From Anisodus tanguticus (taxonomy: Eukaryota > Streptophyta > Magnoliopsida > Solanales > Solanaceae), in NCBI GenBank assembly GCA_034509755.1, contig CM067559.1, forward strand, positions 37,344,032-37,408,031: DNA of 64,000 bases, written 5' to 3'. Under the pieces are notes generated by a model. It made no database searches, had not been told where the DNA came from, and was given only the letters and a program-made list of their open reading frames with translations. The position numbers and the translations under genes were made by a program. Below, in pieces: positions 33,874 to 46,183 of this stretch. Within the stretch, counting starts at the first letter, position 1; every line of letters starts with the position of its first letter.

Positions 33874-34193
33874 GAAATTATATCCTAATTGTCACACTTG
33901 GGTTTGTAGCTTATTTATCCTAAATATGTAATAAATTCCTCAATTTCAATGTATGTGATATTGTTTGCCTAATAGTAGGTAGAAGGATATGGAGGTCGAT
34001 GATTGAAACAGAAGGTTAATAGGTAATCGCGCATTATCTATTTTTTCTTATCAATTTTATAGTTATTCCTTTATTACTATCTTATTTTTTATTATTATTT
34101 ATTGTTTCCATTATCGTTTATTTGTTGTTTGTTATTGTTCTTTCCTCCACTACTGCATTTTCTTTTCATACGTGATTTGATATGCTTTACTTG

Positions 34194-34320
34194 AAGTGGG
34201 GTCTATCGGAAACAACCTCTCTAACTTCACAAGATAGGGGTAAGGCTGTGTACATACCTCCCTCCTCAGACCCCACTTGTGAGATTACATTGGGTATGTT
34301 CTTGTTGTTATTGTTGTTTG
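34194..34320 (+). mobile_element. SINE 3' region, TS-like, copy 1
   Basis: Contains GGGGTCTATCGGAAACAACC, then TAGGGGTAAGGCTGTGTACA, CAGACCCCACTTGTGAGATT and a terminal TTG-rich tail (TTGTTGTTATTGTTGTTTG). This arrangement is what I recall of the tobacco TS SINE 3' half, which ends in TTG repeats. The preceding ~200 bp (33995-34193) resemble 37430-37635 upstream of copy 2. No A or B box was identified. The family name rests on recall. Confidence 0.7.
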
Positions 34321-34322
34321 AC

Positions 34323-35053
34323 TAAGTAATAGGGCACGAGTTTTAAGAAGTTGATGATTTTGAAACTTGTGATCTAAAATAAGTTTTAGAGTATACTTGT
34401 GTGATTATAAATTTATTTCATTAAGTATAAAATGAAATCTTAAAATTAAATTATTTTTAAAATATAAAATATAATATATTTTTTTAAATAGGCTAAAAAG
34501 AAGAAATCCCACATAAGTTGGGTTTGAGGGAGTACTTAAGTGTTGAATTCCAATACCTTCTAAAGGCTATTAATTTTTATAGCTCCAATCCCACTAAAAT
34601 TATCACTTTTTTTAACCCTCCCCTTACTATACAAGGGCATTTTTCCATTGAAAAATAAAAAGAAGAAATCAATATTTACTTGGAAAATTTAAGAACACGT
34701 AGTATTTATACTTGTTTTATTTTGAAGAAATTTGAATATAATCTACCATTTTCGAGTTGAGGATATATGGAAGAGGCGGCTTGTGGGGGAAGAAAGAACT
34801 AAAGAAAGTAAAACAAGATAAGGAGCACTAAAATTGAAGTTGTATTGAAAGGATAAATATAGTCATTTTGGGATTTGCTTCTCTTCTTCTCGAAATCGAA
34901 AAAACCTTCACCAGCACTTCAACGGTGACTACTTTAGAGGGATCTTCATATTTTTAGTCAATTCTTAAAAAAGAATAACTCGTATAATTATAATAAATTA
35001 TAATCCTCGTTAGTGTATATCGGTATATAATAAGTATATAATCAATGTATGAA
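34323..35053. other. AT-rich intergenic DNA
   Basis: No gene, RNA gene or bounded element recognised between the SINE copy and the 2.3-kb solo LTR. Confidence 0.45.
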
Positions 35054-35058
35054 TATTA

Positions 35059-37393
35059 TGTCACGATCCAAACCGGAGGACCGCGACGGGCACCCGAACC
35101 CTACCTGTCGGGCACCACATTAACACTCCACCCTTAACCACATTTCAACACAAACTGAGCCATGATAGATTATGGTGGGGTTCCAACCCAAAAACCCCAA
35201 ATTACACATTTACACACCAGGGCCGGCAAGGCCATACACGACAACTAACCACAGGATACCTGTCTACAAGCCTTTACAGAGAAGAACATACCACGACCAA
35301 ATCGCGACTCTGAAACAAATAGAGTGCTCTGGACACCAGCTGAACCAGCAACCTACTAGTGTGAACCGTCACCTTCTCAGTATGAACCTGCGGGCATAAA
35401 ACGCAGCGTCCCCCGACAACAGGGACGTCAGTACGACTGATGTACTGAGTATGTCGGCATAAGAAACAACATAGCAGAGATATATCATAGTCTGAAACAG
35501 AAACAACTGGACATCGGTGAATGCCTCTGAGGGCCCTAACACACATGCCTAAATGTTATGCTTCATGCAGTATACACATATATATCGGCCTCTTCGGGCA
35601 TCTTTCTTACCATATCAGCCGATGTGGGCCTCATAGCATGTGATGACAAATGAATGTATGCATGATGCACATGCGGTATATATATATATATATATCATAT
35701 ATATGTTAGTGTTGCGAATCGTGCAACCCGTCCCAATAAGCCATGTAGGCATCACATCACATCATGTTGGCCTCTTAGGGCTCTTTGGTGATAGTATGTA
35801 CCAGCTGCAGGTGGTGTGCGTATATAACGCATTTCCCTCTTTTCCCATATCCCCTACATATATAATATTTATCATATAGTAGTGTGCATAGCACAAGTGG
35901 TCCAGGGTAATATATGAATGCAATGCAAATGAATATGCATGTATGACAATAAAATACCCCGAGTGACATAACATTCTTGCACCCTTGGCTAACACTGTGA
36001 ATATCAACACATTTTCCGTATGCCTCAATAAGGACTTAGAAACATTTTAGAAACAGGCTTTTAACACCAGAATCAATAACATGATTTTTCCCAACTACAT
36101 AAGAGTAGAGTAATTTATGTAGCAATACGATGGTTATGTTTCGCACATAGAATTATGCCAAAAGAACGAAAGAGCCTTGCATACCTTGTTGTCGAAATTA
36201 TCTAAGTTCCGCGGGTCCTTGAAGCTCTATGAGTGATTATCTGCATCATACGAATGATTTAAATCACAATCGAATCAACATACTAAAAACAGATTCATTG
36301 GGACATTCTAACGAACACCTTGAACGCATAGAAACTATATTCCTTTTATATCGAAATCTATGTAAGTAGTGAAACACCCAACTCTCTTAATCCTCCTTCT
36401 TATACTACTACAATCTCCAAAACAATACAACAATTTCACATGCAATCCCAGTAACTCCCAATTACGGCAATCCTAACAATACCCAACCCAAATTCGCATT
36501 TTCGACAATCGTCTTTGGAACTAATAGCAAGAATCAAGTCCAGGACTTGTACAAACTTAGAGAATAAGAAAGATTACCTCTCTTAAATACAGCGACGAGA
36601 ATCATTGGAAAATCGCTTGCTCGAATTAGCTTCCGACAAACAGAAACAGAACCCAAAATCAATTCGCGCCAGACTCCTTTCGTATTCAAGGTTCTTGTAA
36701 AGCTTCTGAGTTTCTAAGTTTGTTAATGGTTTCGGTTCTACTGGAATTTTAAACCCAGAATACCAAGAATTCTCCCTTTGGTTATATGAAAGCTTGCAGA
36801 AAATCCCCAATTTTGGTCGAGAATTTCGGCGACTACCGACTGAGGCTTTACTCCTTCTGCTTGGAGTGCAACAAATCGTTATCCATGGAAAGGTTCCTAC
36901 AGATTCTTGATGAAGATGAATGTTGAAGAGATGGAGTTGAAGAAATGGATTATGGAGAAAGAAGGGGCTTATGGGCTGCTGTCGGTCGATCGGTTTGGGG
37001 CTTAGTCACCCCCAAATCGATTATAAGAACACACGTGTAAATTCCCCTTATGCAATGTCCCCACTTAATTAATTAATCCGACAATTAAATAATTATGCAC
37101 ACAATTAAATTCCCCATCTCCTATTATTTAAATCCTGGCGATTAATAAAATCCTCTTATGTCAATATCATAATTCCTATAATAAAATACTAGTCTAAAAT
37201 CTCTTCGGGGATACACTATTATTATTATTATTACACACCGCCGCCACATTATTAAATCCAAAAATTATTTCGGGGTCACGTCCTTCTATAAACTAATTTA
37301 TTATTAGCCTACGAAGTACAACATAAACTTTCTTGGAGCCCGGTCCACTTAGTTTATGAGTTCAACCACTACCCAAAAATACGGGGTGTTACA
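35059..37393. mobile_element. Solo LTR 3 (2335 bp), Tekay/Del-like ends
   Basis: Begins TGTCACGATCCAAACCGG and ends CGGGGTGTTACA, between perfect 5-bp copies of TATTA (35054-35058 and 37394-37398). The reverse-complement start TGTAACACCCCG is common in plant Tekay/Del-type Ty3 chromovirus LTRs as I recall, which would make the orientation minus. No internal domains are present, so it is a solo LTR. Internal features include a (TA)n run near 35681-35703 and an ATT triplet run near 37210-37230. Frames inside it (for example 36583-36810, minus) carry no recognisable domain. Confidence 0.88.
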
Positions 37394-37635
37394 TATTAAT
37401 TATAAATAATTATACAATAATTATATACTGTAAATTGGTTAAAACTTATAAGTATAAATTAGGATTAATATATTTTCCTACTATCTTACTATTCTATTTT
37501 ATTATACCTGTAGTTTTCTTTTCATTGGTTATGTATTATTTGTTGTTGCTACTGTTATCTTTCTTTACTTTTAGCATGGTTTCTCCACTACTATATTTCC
37601 TTGCCATGTTGATTTAGATATGTTTTACTTGACCG

Positions 37636-37750
37636 AAAGGTCTATTGGAAACAATATATCTACCTACACAAGGTAGAAGTAAGGCTGCACACACACTACT
37701 ACTCTTCAGACCTCACTTGTGTGATTATACTGAATATATGTTGTTGTCAT
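37636..37750 (+). mobile_element. SINE 3' region, TS-like, copy 2
   Basis: Parallels copy 1: GGTCTATTGGAAACAATATA, AGGTAGAAGTAAGGCTGCAC, CTTCAGACCTCACTTGTGTG, then GTTGTTGTC. It is more diverged from the family pattern than copy 1. Its upstream ~200 bp also resemble those of copy 1. Confidence 0.65.
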
Positions 37751-37759
37751 TATTTTCGT

Positions 37760-37849
37760 TACGCGATTTGTTGAGTTTATGTGTGGTATAAAAATTCCTA
37801 CTTGAATCTATAATAATATATAATAAACTCAGGTCATCACTTGTTTAAG

Positions 37850-37912
<63 letters not shown>

Positions 37913-38983
37913 CTCGACGTACTCCTAAATTTTCATAACTAACTTTATCTAATTGAACTTTATGGTTTTATATTCGAAACTTTTCGAAAACAAAACTCTA
38001 ACATGAAATCTTCAAAATTTAAATCCAAATGACTTCCAGAATCATTTCCTAGCTTGGAATCTGATCCAGAGAACTTAAGAAAATAAGTTAGGGGGAAATT
38101 CAACAAATATTAGCTTCGTATCTTGCACTGCCTCGTTACGTACGTTCCCCACAACTGTTAGCTTGTTTTTTGTGCACTAAAAAATAAGTTTACTACTATA
38201 TAAATTTGGATTTTTTAACTCATAGTTTAAAATTGGTGCACATGTTAATTAGCTTCGTATCTTGGGATTATTATGATACGTATGTGTAGTATTTATGGAT
38301 TTCTACTCGGCGGAAGCGAATTTTCAGCAATCACAACTTGTGTAACCATCATCCTTCAGGAGGTGGGGTGATGAACTTCCTTTATCCATAACATACTAAT
38401 TAATTCATGAGATGCAGAAATAGATCTTATTTCAAACCCTAACCATTTCTATTTTGATGGGAAATCCTTCCTTAAACATCCAGGATGGTGTTTATATAGG
38501 CTAGCTCTAATGTTTTATGTGGACAAATAATTAATGGACTTCCGGGCCATCTAACATCCTTATAGTTGGTCCTGATCCAGTAATATTTTTCAATAGTATG
38601 TTATATCAGCATCTTCAATTCTATGAATGATGTTTTTTTTGTTAATTTATAAATTTTCAAATCCTACAACAAAATAATACGATAGTGAAAAATTGCACGA
38701 ATTCAGAAAAGTACACGATTATTTTTGTGCAAAAAAAACAAAAAAAAACAACAACAACAAAAAGTCATGTTATAAAAGTGTGCAAATTCAAAACTCAATT
38801 AAAAAACACTTGAAAGAACCCACAAGCACGAACCATTAAATTAGAATACATTCAAAAGAGCTTTAAATAAACAAAAAATTCAATCATAATTTTAACTTTT
38901 TTTGATGCACGATCTTTTCTAAAAAATAATAATCTAACAGGGCTTCCCTTACACTACTACTTACAAAATTATATTCACACTCT
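37760..38983. other. AT-rich intergenic DNA with a triplet microsatellite
   Basis: No supported gene. It holds the (TAA)n microsatellite listed separately and an A/C-rich stretch near 38727-38765 (AAAAAAAACAACAACAACAA). Confidence 0.5.
37851..37912. repeat. (TAA)n microsatellite, about 20 units
   Basis: Uninterrupted ATA/TAA triplets across 62 bp. Confidence 0.98.
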
Positions 38984-38988
38984 CAATC

Positions 38989-39177
38989 TGTAAAGAATAT
39001 TTTTCCTTCATTATTTCATTCCAAATGGGTATATTCAATAATACAATCTTAATCCTATATACATAAGGTAATAAATTATCCTAATCCTAGGTACATAAGG
39101 TAGAATTTGACTAAATATACACTTACCATATACAAAATATATACAATTATGACTAATTATATTTTTCTATTCTATCA
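38989..39177 (-). repeat. 3' LTR of E4
   Basis: About 189 bp. On the minus strand it runs TGATAGAATAG…TTTACA. Shares GACTAATTATATTTTT and CACTTA-CATATACAAAATAT blocks with the right LTR. Confidence 0.88.
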
Positions 39178-39222
39178 CACCCCCTCAGTCGAAACGGGAG
39201 GTCGGCGTATGCTGAGACTGTA

Positions 39223-40680
39223 TCAAAAATCTTCAAACAGAATCAACGGAAGACCTTTCGTAAAAATATCTGCGATCTGATAGCGTGACGGGACATGTAA
39301 GACATGTACCTGCCCACAAGCAACCTTTTCGCGAACAAAGTGAATATCCAGTTCTATATGTTTAGTGCGTTGATGTTGAACCGGATATCCAGAGAGATAA
39401 ATCGCACTCACATTATCACAATAAACTAATGTTACCTTCGAAATAGGATAGTGGAGCTCTAGAAGAAGATTGCAAAGCCAACACGATTCGGAAACCACAT
39501 TGGCAACTCCCCTGTATTTTGTTTCGGCACTGGATTTAGACAAAGTAGCATGCCGTTTGGATGACCAAGATACCAAATTATCACCAATCTGCATCAGTGT
39601 AAGCAACAAGAGTGGATGTCAAAGATGGATAAAGATGCGAGCCATGATCAAGGGTACCCTGAATATATCGCACAATGATTGAGAGTCTGCATGTGATCCT
39701 CCATCAGGTTATGCATAAATAAGCAAACATGTTGCACAACATAAGATATGTCGGGCCTCATGAAGGTAAGATATTGTAGGGCGCCTGCAAGACTGCGGTA
39801 ATGTGATGGATCAGCATATGGTGTACTGAAAGTGGCACTCAACTTAGGTTTAGTATCAACCGGAGTGGCATACGGCTTGCATGATGACATGCCAGCCCGC
39901 TCAACAATTTCCTCTGCATACTTCTTCTAAGATAAAAATAAATCACATACATGACGTGTTTCAGCTATCCCCAAAAAATAACTCAAATGCCCAAGATCTT
40001 TCATAGCAATCTCGGAGCTGAGCGGGGACATAATAGACTTACGAAAAGCGTCAGATGAAGAAGTCAATATAATATCATCCACATACAAAAGAATATAAGC
40101 TATATTAGGACCTTGTCGTTATATGAAGAGAGAATGATCAGACCTGCTGTTAGAAAATTCAATAGTAGAAATATAATCTGAAAACCTCTTGTACCATGCC
40201 CTAGGAGCTTGTTTGAGCCCATACAAAGATTTTTTCAGTAAGCAAACATGATCAAGCTAAGAAGGGCTTCTGTAGCCCATGGATTGGTACATGTATACCG
40301 TTTCATTGAGTTCTCCAAGCAGGAATGCATTCTTTACATCAAGCTGATGTAGAGACCATGCCTTCGAAAGTGCTAGACTTAGCACCGTGCGGATAGTTGC
40401 CGGTTTGACCATCGAACTAAAAGTATCACCATAGTCCACACCAACCTGTTGAGTTTTTTCATCACCTACAAGACGGACTTTATGCCTCTCAAAAGTACCA
40501 TCAGACTTTTCTTTATGACTAAAAATTCACATAGACCGAATCACATTAACATCAGGAGGACGAGATACCAAATCCTAAGTCCTATTTTTAATAAGAGCAT
40601 TAAATTCATCATCCATAGCCATTTTCCAATTCGGGTTATGAAGAGCAGAAACAGAATTACAAGGTAATGGTGATTTACTA
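39223..40680 (-). pseudogene. E4 reverse transcriptase-RNase H remnants
   Basis: On the minus strand the fingers/palm segment (40439-40257) has MDYGDTFSSMVKPATIRTVL and QLDVKNAFLLGELNETVYM. The catalytic YVDDIILTSS region lies near 40095-40065. A later palm segment (39890-39648) reads SSCKPYATPVDTKPKLSA and then LTFMRPDISYVV. RNase H (39609-39223) has ISWSSKRHATLSKSSAETKY-type sequence, VYCDNVSAIYLSG and DIFTKGLP. Several frame changes and stops separate these blocks. A short stretch near 39660-39700 appears rearranged. Confidence 0.82.
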
Positions 40681-40833
40681 ACATGAGTATGAAAGACGTA
40701 TTTTGTATTTGGTTTAAAAATCATGTGCTGACTACGAGTGACTGGCCGTTGGGCCAGAAGTGGAGTTGGATGGACGGAGGATATGATATCGGGCGGAGGA
40801 GGTGACGGACTGCCCGGTAGTGGGTTCGAGCAC

Positions 40834-42617
40834 TTATTTGGGGATCGTATTGCTCATGGCTGGACCACTACCCAGTGGACTGCCAGGAAATTGGCCACCA
40901 TGCAGTAGGCTGCCAGTGAGTGGCCCAGCTTGTTCGGCAGCCACTAGGCTCGGGCAATCCGACCCAGCAGGCTGGGAAGGCAGAAAAACTCGTTGGGCCG
41001 AGGAAGTTGGGCCAGTTTGAGAGGCCAAATGGTGGACCAAATACGAGGGCATGCTATCAATAAACTCATAGGTAGGAGGCACAGAACAATGTATTTTGGT
41101 AAAGGGTAAATTTGATTCATCAAACACTACGCGGTGACTCACAATTATTTTATTGGACGATAGGTCATAACATTTGTAACCACGATGGTTATATGGATAT
41201 CCCGAAAAAATACACGGAGTGAACCGGGGTTGGAGTTTATTAATTGTAGTAGATGGAAACAAAGGATAGCATAAGCACCCGAATATCCCAAGATGAGAAT
41301 ACAATGGGTTCCTTAGGTATAAAATTTTGAGTGGGGATTGGTAGGCTAATTGTTTGTTAGGAAGTATGTTGAGGAGATAGGTTGTCATTTATAATGCATT
41401 ATGCCAAAATGATGGTGGTAGGGAGGTATGGGCAAGTAGGGTTCTAACATTATTATTAATGGTTCGTATTTTTCTTTCCGCTTTTCTATTTTGAGATAAA
41501 GTATGTGGACATGACAGACGAAAAGATAAACCATTACTTTTGCAAAAATCCCAAAATTGCCCATTATCAAATTCTCTACCATTATCACATTGAATATTTT
41601 TAATATTTCGTTCAAATTGAGTGCGGATTAATGCTCTAAAGGAAAGGAATGTGGAAAAAACTAGTGACCTTTTAGACAAAGGAAACGTCCACAAAAAATT
41701 AGAGTAATCATCCAACAACAGAAGATAATATCGATGGGCTGAACAACTCAAAATGAGAGATGTCCAAATATCACTATGAATAATATCAAAAGGCATAACA
41801 GTACGAGACTTAGAAGCAACAAAAGGCAACTTAACATGTTTTCCAAGAGAACTAGAGTGACAACATGAGAACTACGAGGCCTAGTACACTCAATAAATTT
41901 ATTTTATTTAAGGGGAGCAAAAACAGATGCTCCCGGATGATCCAAACGTTCATGCCAGGAAAAAAAAAACTAAAGCTACAAAAGTATATGATAATTTGGC
42001 TTGATATATGGTTGTGGTGATTGGATAAAGCTCATCCCGACTATTACATCTCATTAGATGCATCCCCGTCTGAAAATCCTTCACGAAAAACTCAAAATGA
42101 TCAAATTCAACAGAAATCCAATTATTAGTGGTAAATTTTCAAACTGAAATCAAGTTTTTAATTAATTGAGGTGCTTGAGGACATTTTTCAAAATTAACAG
42201 TGGGTTCGGGGGAGACAAGTTTGTAGTACCATAACCACGAATTGGATTTGAATGACCATTTTCGATAATTATACCACGATTATTACTCAAATTAAAATAG
42301 GACGATAGATTACCTTGTGAGACGTCATATGTGACGTTGCCCTGGTGTCCATATACCAATTTGCATCGGGTGGTGTGAGCCCAAGGGTGTGCATCGCAAC
42401 TTCGATGTCTATTGGAGACGCCATTGCCGAATGGGCCTGCTGCCACTGGTTCGGCAGTGGCCCAAGAACTAAAGGTTGTTATTGATGTTGGGATGCTGGG
42501 CTGCTGGTCGTGGTTTGGCCCAATTGCCAGTGGGAAATGGGCGGGGAGGCACGGCCCAAGGCCACTATCAGGCCCACGGTGATGGCCTACTGCCCCATTA
42601 AGGCTCTCGGCTGCCAC
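40834..42617 (-). pseudogene. E4 protease-integrase remnants
   Basis: The protease segment near 42365-42320 (WYMDT, then frame change) leads to GNLSSYFNLSNNRGIIIENG and GAG-pre-integrase. The zinc-binding start is degraded near 41960-41880. The core (41829-41389) keeps HSDIWTS, QCDNGREF and an E in NRKAER. It also keeps LLLDDYSNFLWTFPLSKRS. The C-terminal region and linker (41388-40834) include FGCLCYPLFP and SGYPYNHRGYKCYDLSSNKI, then a Gly/Pro-rich tail. Confidence 0.82.
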
Positions 42618-42619
42618 TG

Positions 42620-43466
42620 GGTCGGCTACTGCTTCTGACCACCGCTATTGCTGCCACCTCCGTAGCTGCCACACTTTCCACCACCGCAGCCGTGGTTTTT
42701 ACCAACATTATTTCAATTTCATCCTTTTTTACCACGGTTAGGTGGCCCGTTATTAAATTGGGAAAAATTATCGTTGGACGGAGTGGCAACCATAGCGGAA
42801 TTGGACACGGTGGCCATTTTTTTTTTGGAAAAACCCGATTCTTCTAGTATGAGCATAAAACATGCTTGGTAGAATGGTGAAAGGGGGTTGCTTTGGCGGA
42901 TAAGCGTACCAACACCACTATATGCATCAGTAAGACCGACCACCATCTGTAAACCGAGCCAATTGTTAGTGATCGGCACACCGACATTCTTGAGTTGATC
43001 GGACAAAATCTTGAGCATTCTTGAGTTGGTCGGACAAAATCTTGAGCCGTTGGCAATATGAGGATGCATTGGAAAAATTTGTCATGTCAATGGTAGAAAA
43101 TTCCTGCTCAAGTCTGACAGCCCGGGAATTTTTATTATCTTGGAATATGTCACGTAACCGATCCCACGCCTCCTTTGCCGTGGAGTCGGGCTCAAGAATT
43201 GTATGCAACAAGTCAATGGAAATCATGGCACAAATCCATTGGAGAACCGTTGCATCAAGGGTCACCCATAATTCCTTTGCATCACTCTCCTTGCCATTCC
43301 CCGGGGAGATGATGTGATGAATAACTCGGTGTGACCTACAGTGAATTTTGAAAAGTTCTGCCCACATCGCATAATGGACGTTTTCCATCTCAAGAGTGAT
43401 GGAGATGTGGGACTTAATATTGGAGATTGCTAGGGTCGGGTGAAAATTTGATTTGGAGTCCGACAT
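42620..43466 (-). pseudogene. E4 Gag with a 31-bp tandem duplication
   Basis: Starts at ATG 43466 with MSDSKSNFHPTLAISNIKSH, the copia gag-polypeptide opening, and carries VLQWICAMISIDLLHTI and RDIFQDNKNSRA. A 31-bp tandem duplication (42986-43016 and 43017-43047) shifts the frame within ILSDQLKN. The second frame (43069-42719) continues LQMVVGLTDAYSGVGTLIRQ. The C-terminal tail is Asn/Gly/Ser-rich (near 42780-42600) with no CCHC zinc knuckle seen. Confidence 0.85.
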
Positions 43467-43617
43467 GGCAGACGAAACAAAGAAGAGGAAGGAAAAAGAT
43501 ACATGGTCGGCGGCGGAAGAACTCGGCCGACGGTGTTCGGCGGCGGAGAGGTGAGAGGCCGACGAGAGAGAAGGAAAAATTTAGGGTTTAGGATTTTTTC
43601 CTAGACTTCTGATACCA

Positions 43618-43814
43618 TGTAAGAAATATTCTTCCTTGATTATTTCATTCCAAAGGGATAATATATATACCCAATAATACAATCCTAATCATATGTACAT
43701 AAGGTAATGAATTATCCAAATCCTAGGTACATAAAATAATGAATTTGACTAAATATACACTTATCATATACAAAATATACACAATTATGACTAATTATAT
43801 TTTTCCTATTATAG
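43618..43814 (-). repeat. 5' LTR of E4
   Basis: About 197 bp. On the minus strand it ends TTTCTTACA right before TGGTATC. The outer end (CTATAATAGG) has lost the canonical TG. Confidence 0.85.
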
Positions 43815-43819
43815 AAATC

Positions 43820-44454
43820 GTTCTATGGTTAGTGTTGAAATATGTAAGGTATTTATAGTTTTGAATGTTCTGAAACAGTGTGTACAATTATGGTGTTTTT
43901 AGAATATGACGAATTTAGAGTATTTGAACTTGTAGTATATTTGTTTTGTATCTCAATTTTTTATAGGTATACGCATTGAGTCGTATTTACATAGTGGACA
44001 CTTTATTTCTTTTTTCTATTTTCTAGTTTGAATGAGCTTTGTGGTATGAAATGAATCATGTGTTGCTACAATTTTAAAACTTGTAAAAAAAATTCGTACG
44101 TGACTCACTTTCTAAAATGAACGTTAATAAAGTTTTAAAAGTAAGCTAATATATCCAAATAGAAGAATATTTGAATTACCATGGATTACAGTACATTAAT
44201 TTGATTATGTTAGATTTTACTAAAGGAGATAAATAAATACAAACAATGTCAGGCCTGCTCAATTAATTTAGATTTGTGCAATTTAGCTCATTAAAAAGGA
44301 AAATGTTTTATACCAATTTTTTATTTAATTTACATAATTCAAACCCATAACTTCTAATTAAGGGTGAGAATCCTACCCATCTACTACTTTGATAGTTGGT
44401 AATTAGACCAATTGATATTGTATTATTTTAGATCAAATTAAGGAAAATGAGAGG
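43820..44454. other. AT-rich intergenic DNA
   Basis: No gene or bounded repeat recognised between E4 and the TRIM element. Confidence 0.45.
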
Positions 44455-44459
44455 AAGAC

Positions 44460-44725
44460 TGTTGAGAGAAAAGTGTGTTCTATCTAACAGCTTAAGCTTT
44501 TAGATCAGATTGTGACACACTTCAATATGGTATCAAAGCAGGTCAAAAGTCCTAGGATCGAACCTCATCGCCACCCATTCTCAAAAAGAATTTCCACGTG
44601 CTTGGACCATGAAAAAAAAATCAGGCCAGCACGTGAGGGGGCGTGTTAAGAATATAATCAAATATTAAAAGTATGGTCTATCTAACAACTTAAGCTTTTA
44701 GATCAGATGGTCACACACTTCAATA
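44460..44725 (+). mobile_element. TRIM (terminal-repeat retrotransposon in miniature)
   Basis: Direct repeats 44460-44527 (68 bp) and 44644-44725 (82 bp) share CTTAAGCTTTTAGATCAGAT and ACACACTTCAATA. The 5' repeat is followed at once by TGGTATCAAAGCAGG, a Met-tRNA-type primer site. The 3' repeat is preceded by the purine tract GTGAGGGGGCG. The flanks are a perfect AAGAC duplication (44455-44459 and 44726-44730). The LTRs therefore run TGTT…AATA, with a TG…TA end pair. The 116-bp centre encodes nothing; mobility depends on enzymes from other LTR elements. Confidence 0.93.
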
Positions 44726-44986
44726 AAGACGTAGGTGGTGCTGGGTAAGCTATTTGGACCTATATATTGACACTTCAACCAGCTCACATTAATGGATACA
44801 TAAATACTCATTTTTACACCGAGTTATAAAACCAAAAACAATGGTTTCGTTAAAATACAGGCAAATGAAAAGATTACAACTTTAAAATACCTCTCATCAC
44901 CTACGGCATGCATGAAGTTGGTGTTGGTCCGATCCCCATTATGGAATATTTTATCGCCCGATTAAGCGGATTTTTGTGCATCCGAT

Positions 44987-45859
44987 GGTGAGCACGGGTA
45001 CAGGGTACCCAGATACCCGATAACGGATAGGTTTCGGGTAGATATATTATAATAACGAGTAGGTTCCGGTAGTAAAATTAGGAACCGATTACTGTCGGGT
45101 CCGGCTCCGGTTCCGGCAAATAGAGACAGGGTACCCGGACACGGAACCGATACCCGAAACTTATGAAATATTAAATATTTTTATTTTTTTAATTCCATTA
45201 TTTTTTAGTTAATAAAAAAAAAAAAAGGTCATACTAAAGTACACCATTTAAGGGGGGAAAAACCAAAATGCAGAACAATCACTTACACCATCAAGAAATA
45301 AATCAAATAATACAAAGTGACAATCATAAGCAGAGAAAAAGCCAAAAGCGGTAGAAAACTGAAAAACTGAATTTTTAAAACTATGTAATCCTTTAAGTTA
45401 TTGAAAAAGAAAGTTGATTTATTCCTAAACCAAATTGTTTAACACATCTCGGGTCATCTTTGTTAGCGTCGGAAATGTCTTCTCATTCTCCCTTTAGTAT
45501 TTCAGTAAGTCTTCTTGTCCTTCAGCATTGGCAATTAATTCGTACGGTACAACACCCTGCAAAACATAAACATCAACCAAGTACGGTACAACACCCTGCA
45601 AAACATAATCCTTTAAGCACTGGCTTTCAGAGGATAAGCAGACGAGTTTATTCCTAAACCAAAGCTGTTATTCGAAGGCATTATTTTGCACAAAGAAACA
45701 CCGATTCCAGTAACCTACCCGGAACCGCAGGGTCCGAGTAGGTTCCGGGTAATGATTGCTTCGGGTAGGTTCCGGGTAGTAAATTTAGGAACCGATCTTT
45801 TACTGGGTAGGGTCCGGGTAGTTCAAAAAAGTTAGGGTATCCGGACCCGCTCACCCCTA
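44987..45859. mobile_element. Probable non-autonomous hAT element d
   Basis: The left end GGTGAGCACGGGTAC and the right end (reverse complement TAGGGGTGAGCGGGTCCGG) are inverted matches. Both ends abut TCCGAT (44981-44986; 45860-45865), which may be an eroded target duplication. Subterminal regions on both sides contain GGGTACC, GGTTCCGG and GGGTAGGTTCCGGG words. The middle carries a spaced repeat GTACGGTACAACACCCTGCA at 45542 and 45581. No transposase is encoded. Exact termini are uncertain by a few bases. Confidence 0.75.
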
Positions 45860-45866
45860 TCCGATA

Positions 45867-46183
45867 TAAATAATATTAGAATAATTTATACCACAATTTT
45901 ATTATATTTTTAATACCGAATCTAACATGGAATTTGAATATTTTTTATTAGCAATCTTGAATAAAACAATCAAAGGACCAAAATATACTTCATCTTTTCA
46001 TTTTTACTAATGTACTTTAAAATAAGAATAATTTTTTTCAAAAAAAAACTTTCTCCAACTTAAAATCAAAAACATATTTTTCATTATGCACCGTATATTT
46101 TCATTTTCAATGCAATGAATAAAATATTTGTCAAAAAGATATATGTACTTAATAATTTAATGATTATTAATCTCAATAAATTT
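45867..46183. other. AT-rich DNA upstream of the LINE
   Basis: No gene recognised. LINE homology begins at about 46184. Confidence 0.45.

Larger units (their letters stand above)
38989..43814 (-). mobile_element. Full-length but defective Ty1/copia element E4
   Basis: On the minus strand: 5' LTR 43814-43618, primer site TGGTATCAGAAGTC ending at 43617, Gag, protease, integrase, reverse transcriptase, RNase H, polypurine tract ACTGAGGGGG (about 39180-39189) and 3' LTR to 38989. The flanks CAATC (38984-38988) and AAATC (43815-43819) match at 4 of 5, though the right LTR edge is eroded. LTRs differ at around twenty positions, which makes E4 one of the oldest full-length copies here. Its closest relative in the window is E3. 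Confidence 0.9.

Noticed and set aside
35640..36028. Overlapping 60-90-codon frames inside solo LTR 3
   Set aside because: No recognisable domain; they fall inside a segment bounded by a perfect 5-bp duplication and LTR ends.
37851..37912. Regularly repeated array (CRISPR-like)
   Set aside because: It is a simple TAA microsatellite with no spacers. The window is eukaryotic and no CRISPR array was seen.
38989..43814. Perfect target duplication for E4
   Set aside because: Flanks CAATC and AAATC match at only 4 of 5, and the right LTR edge is eroded, so I report it as approximate.
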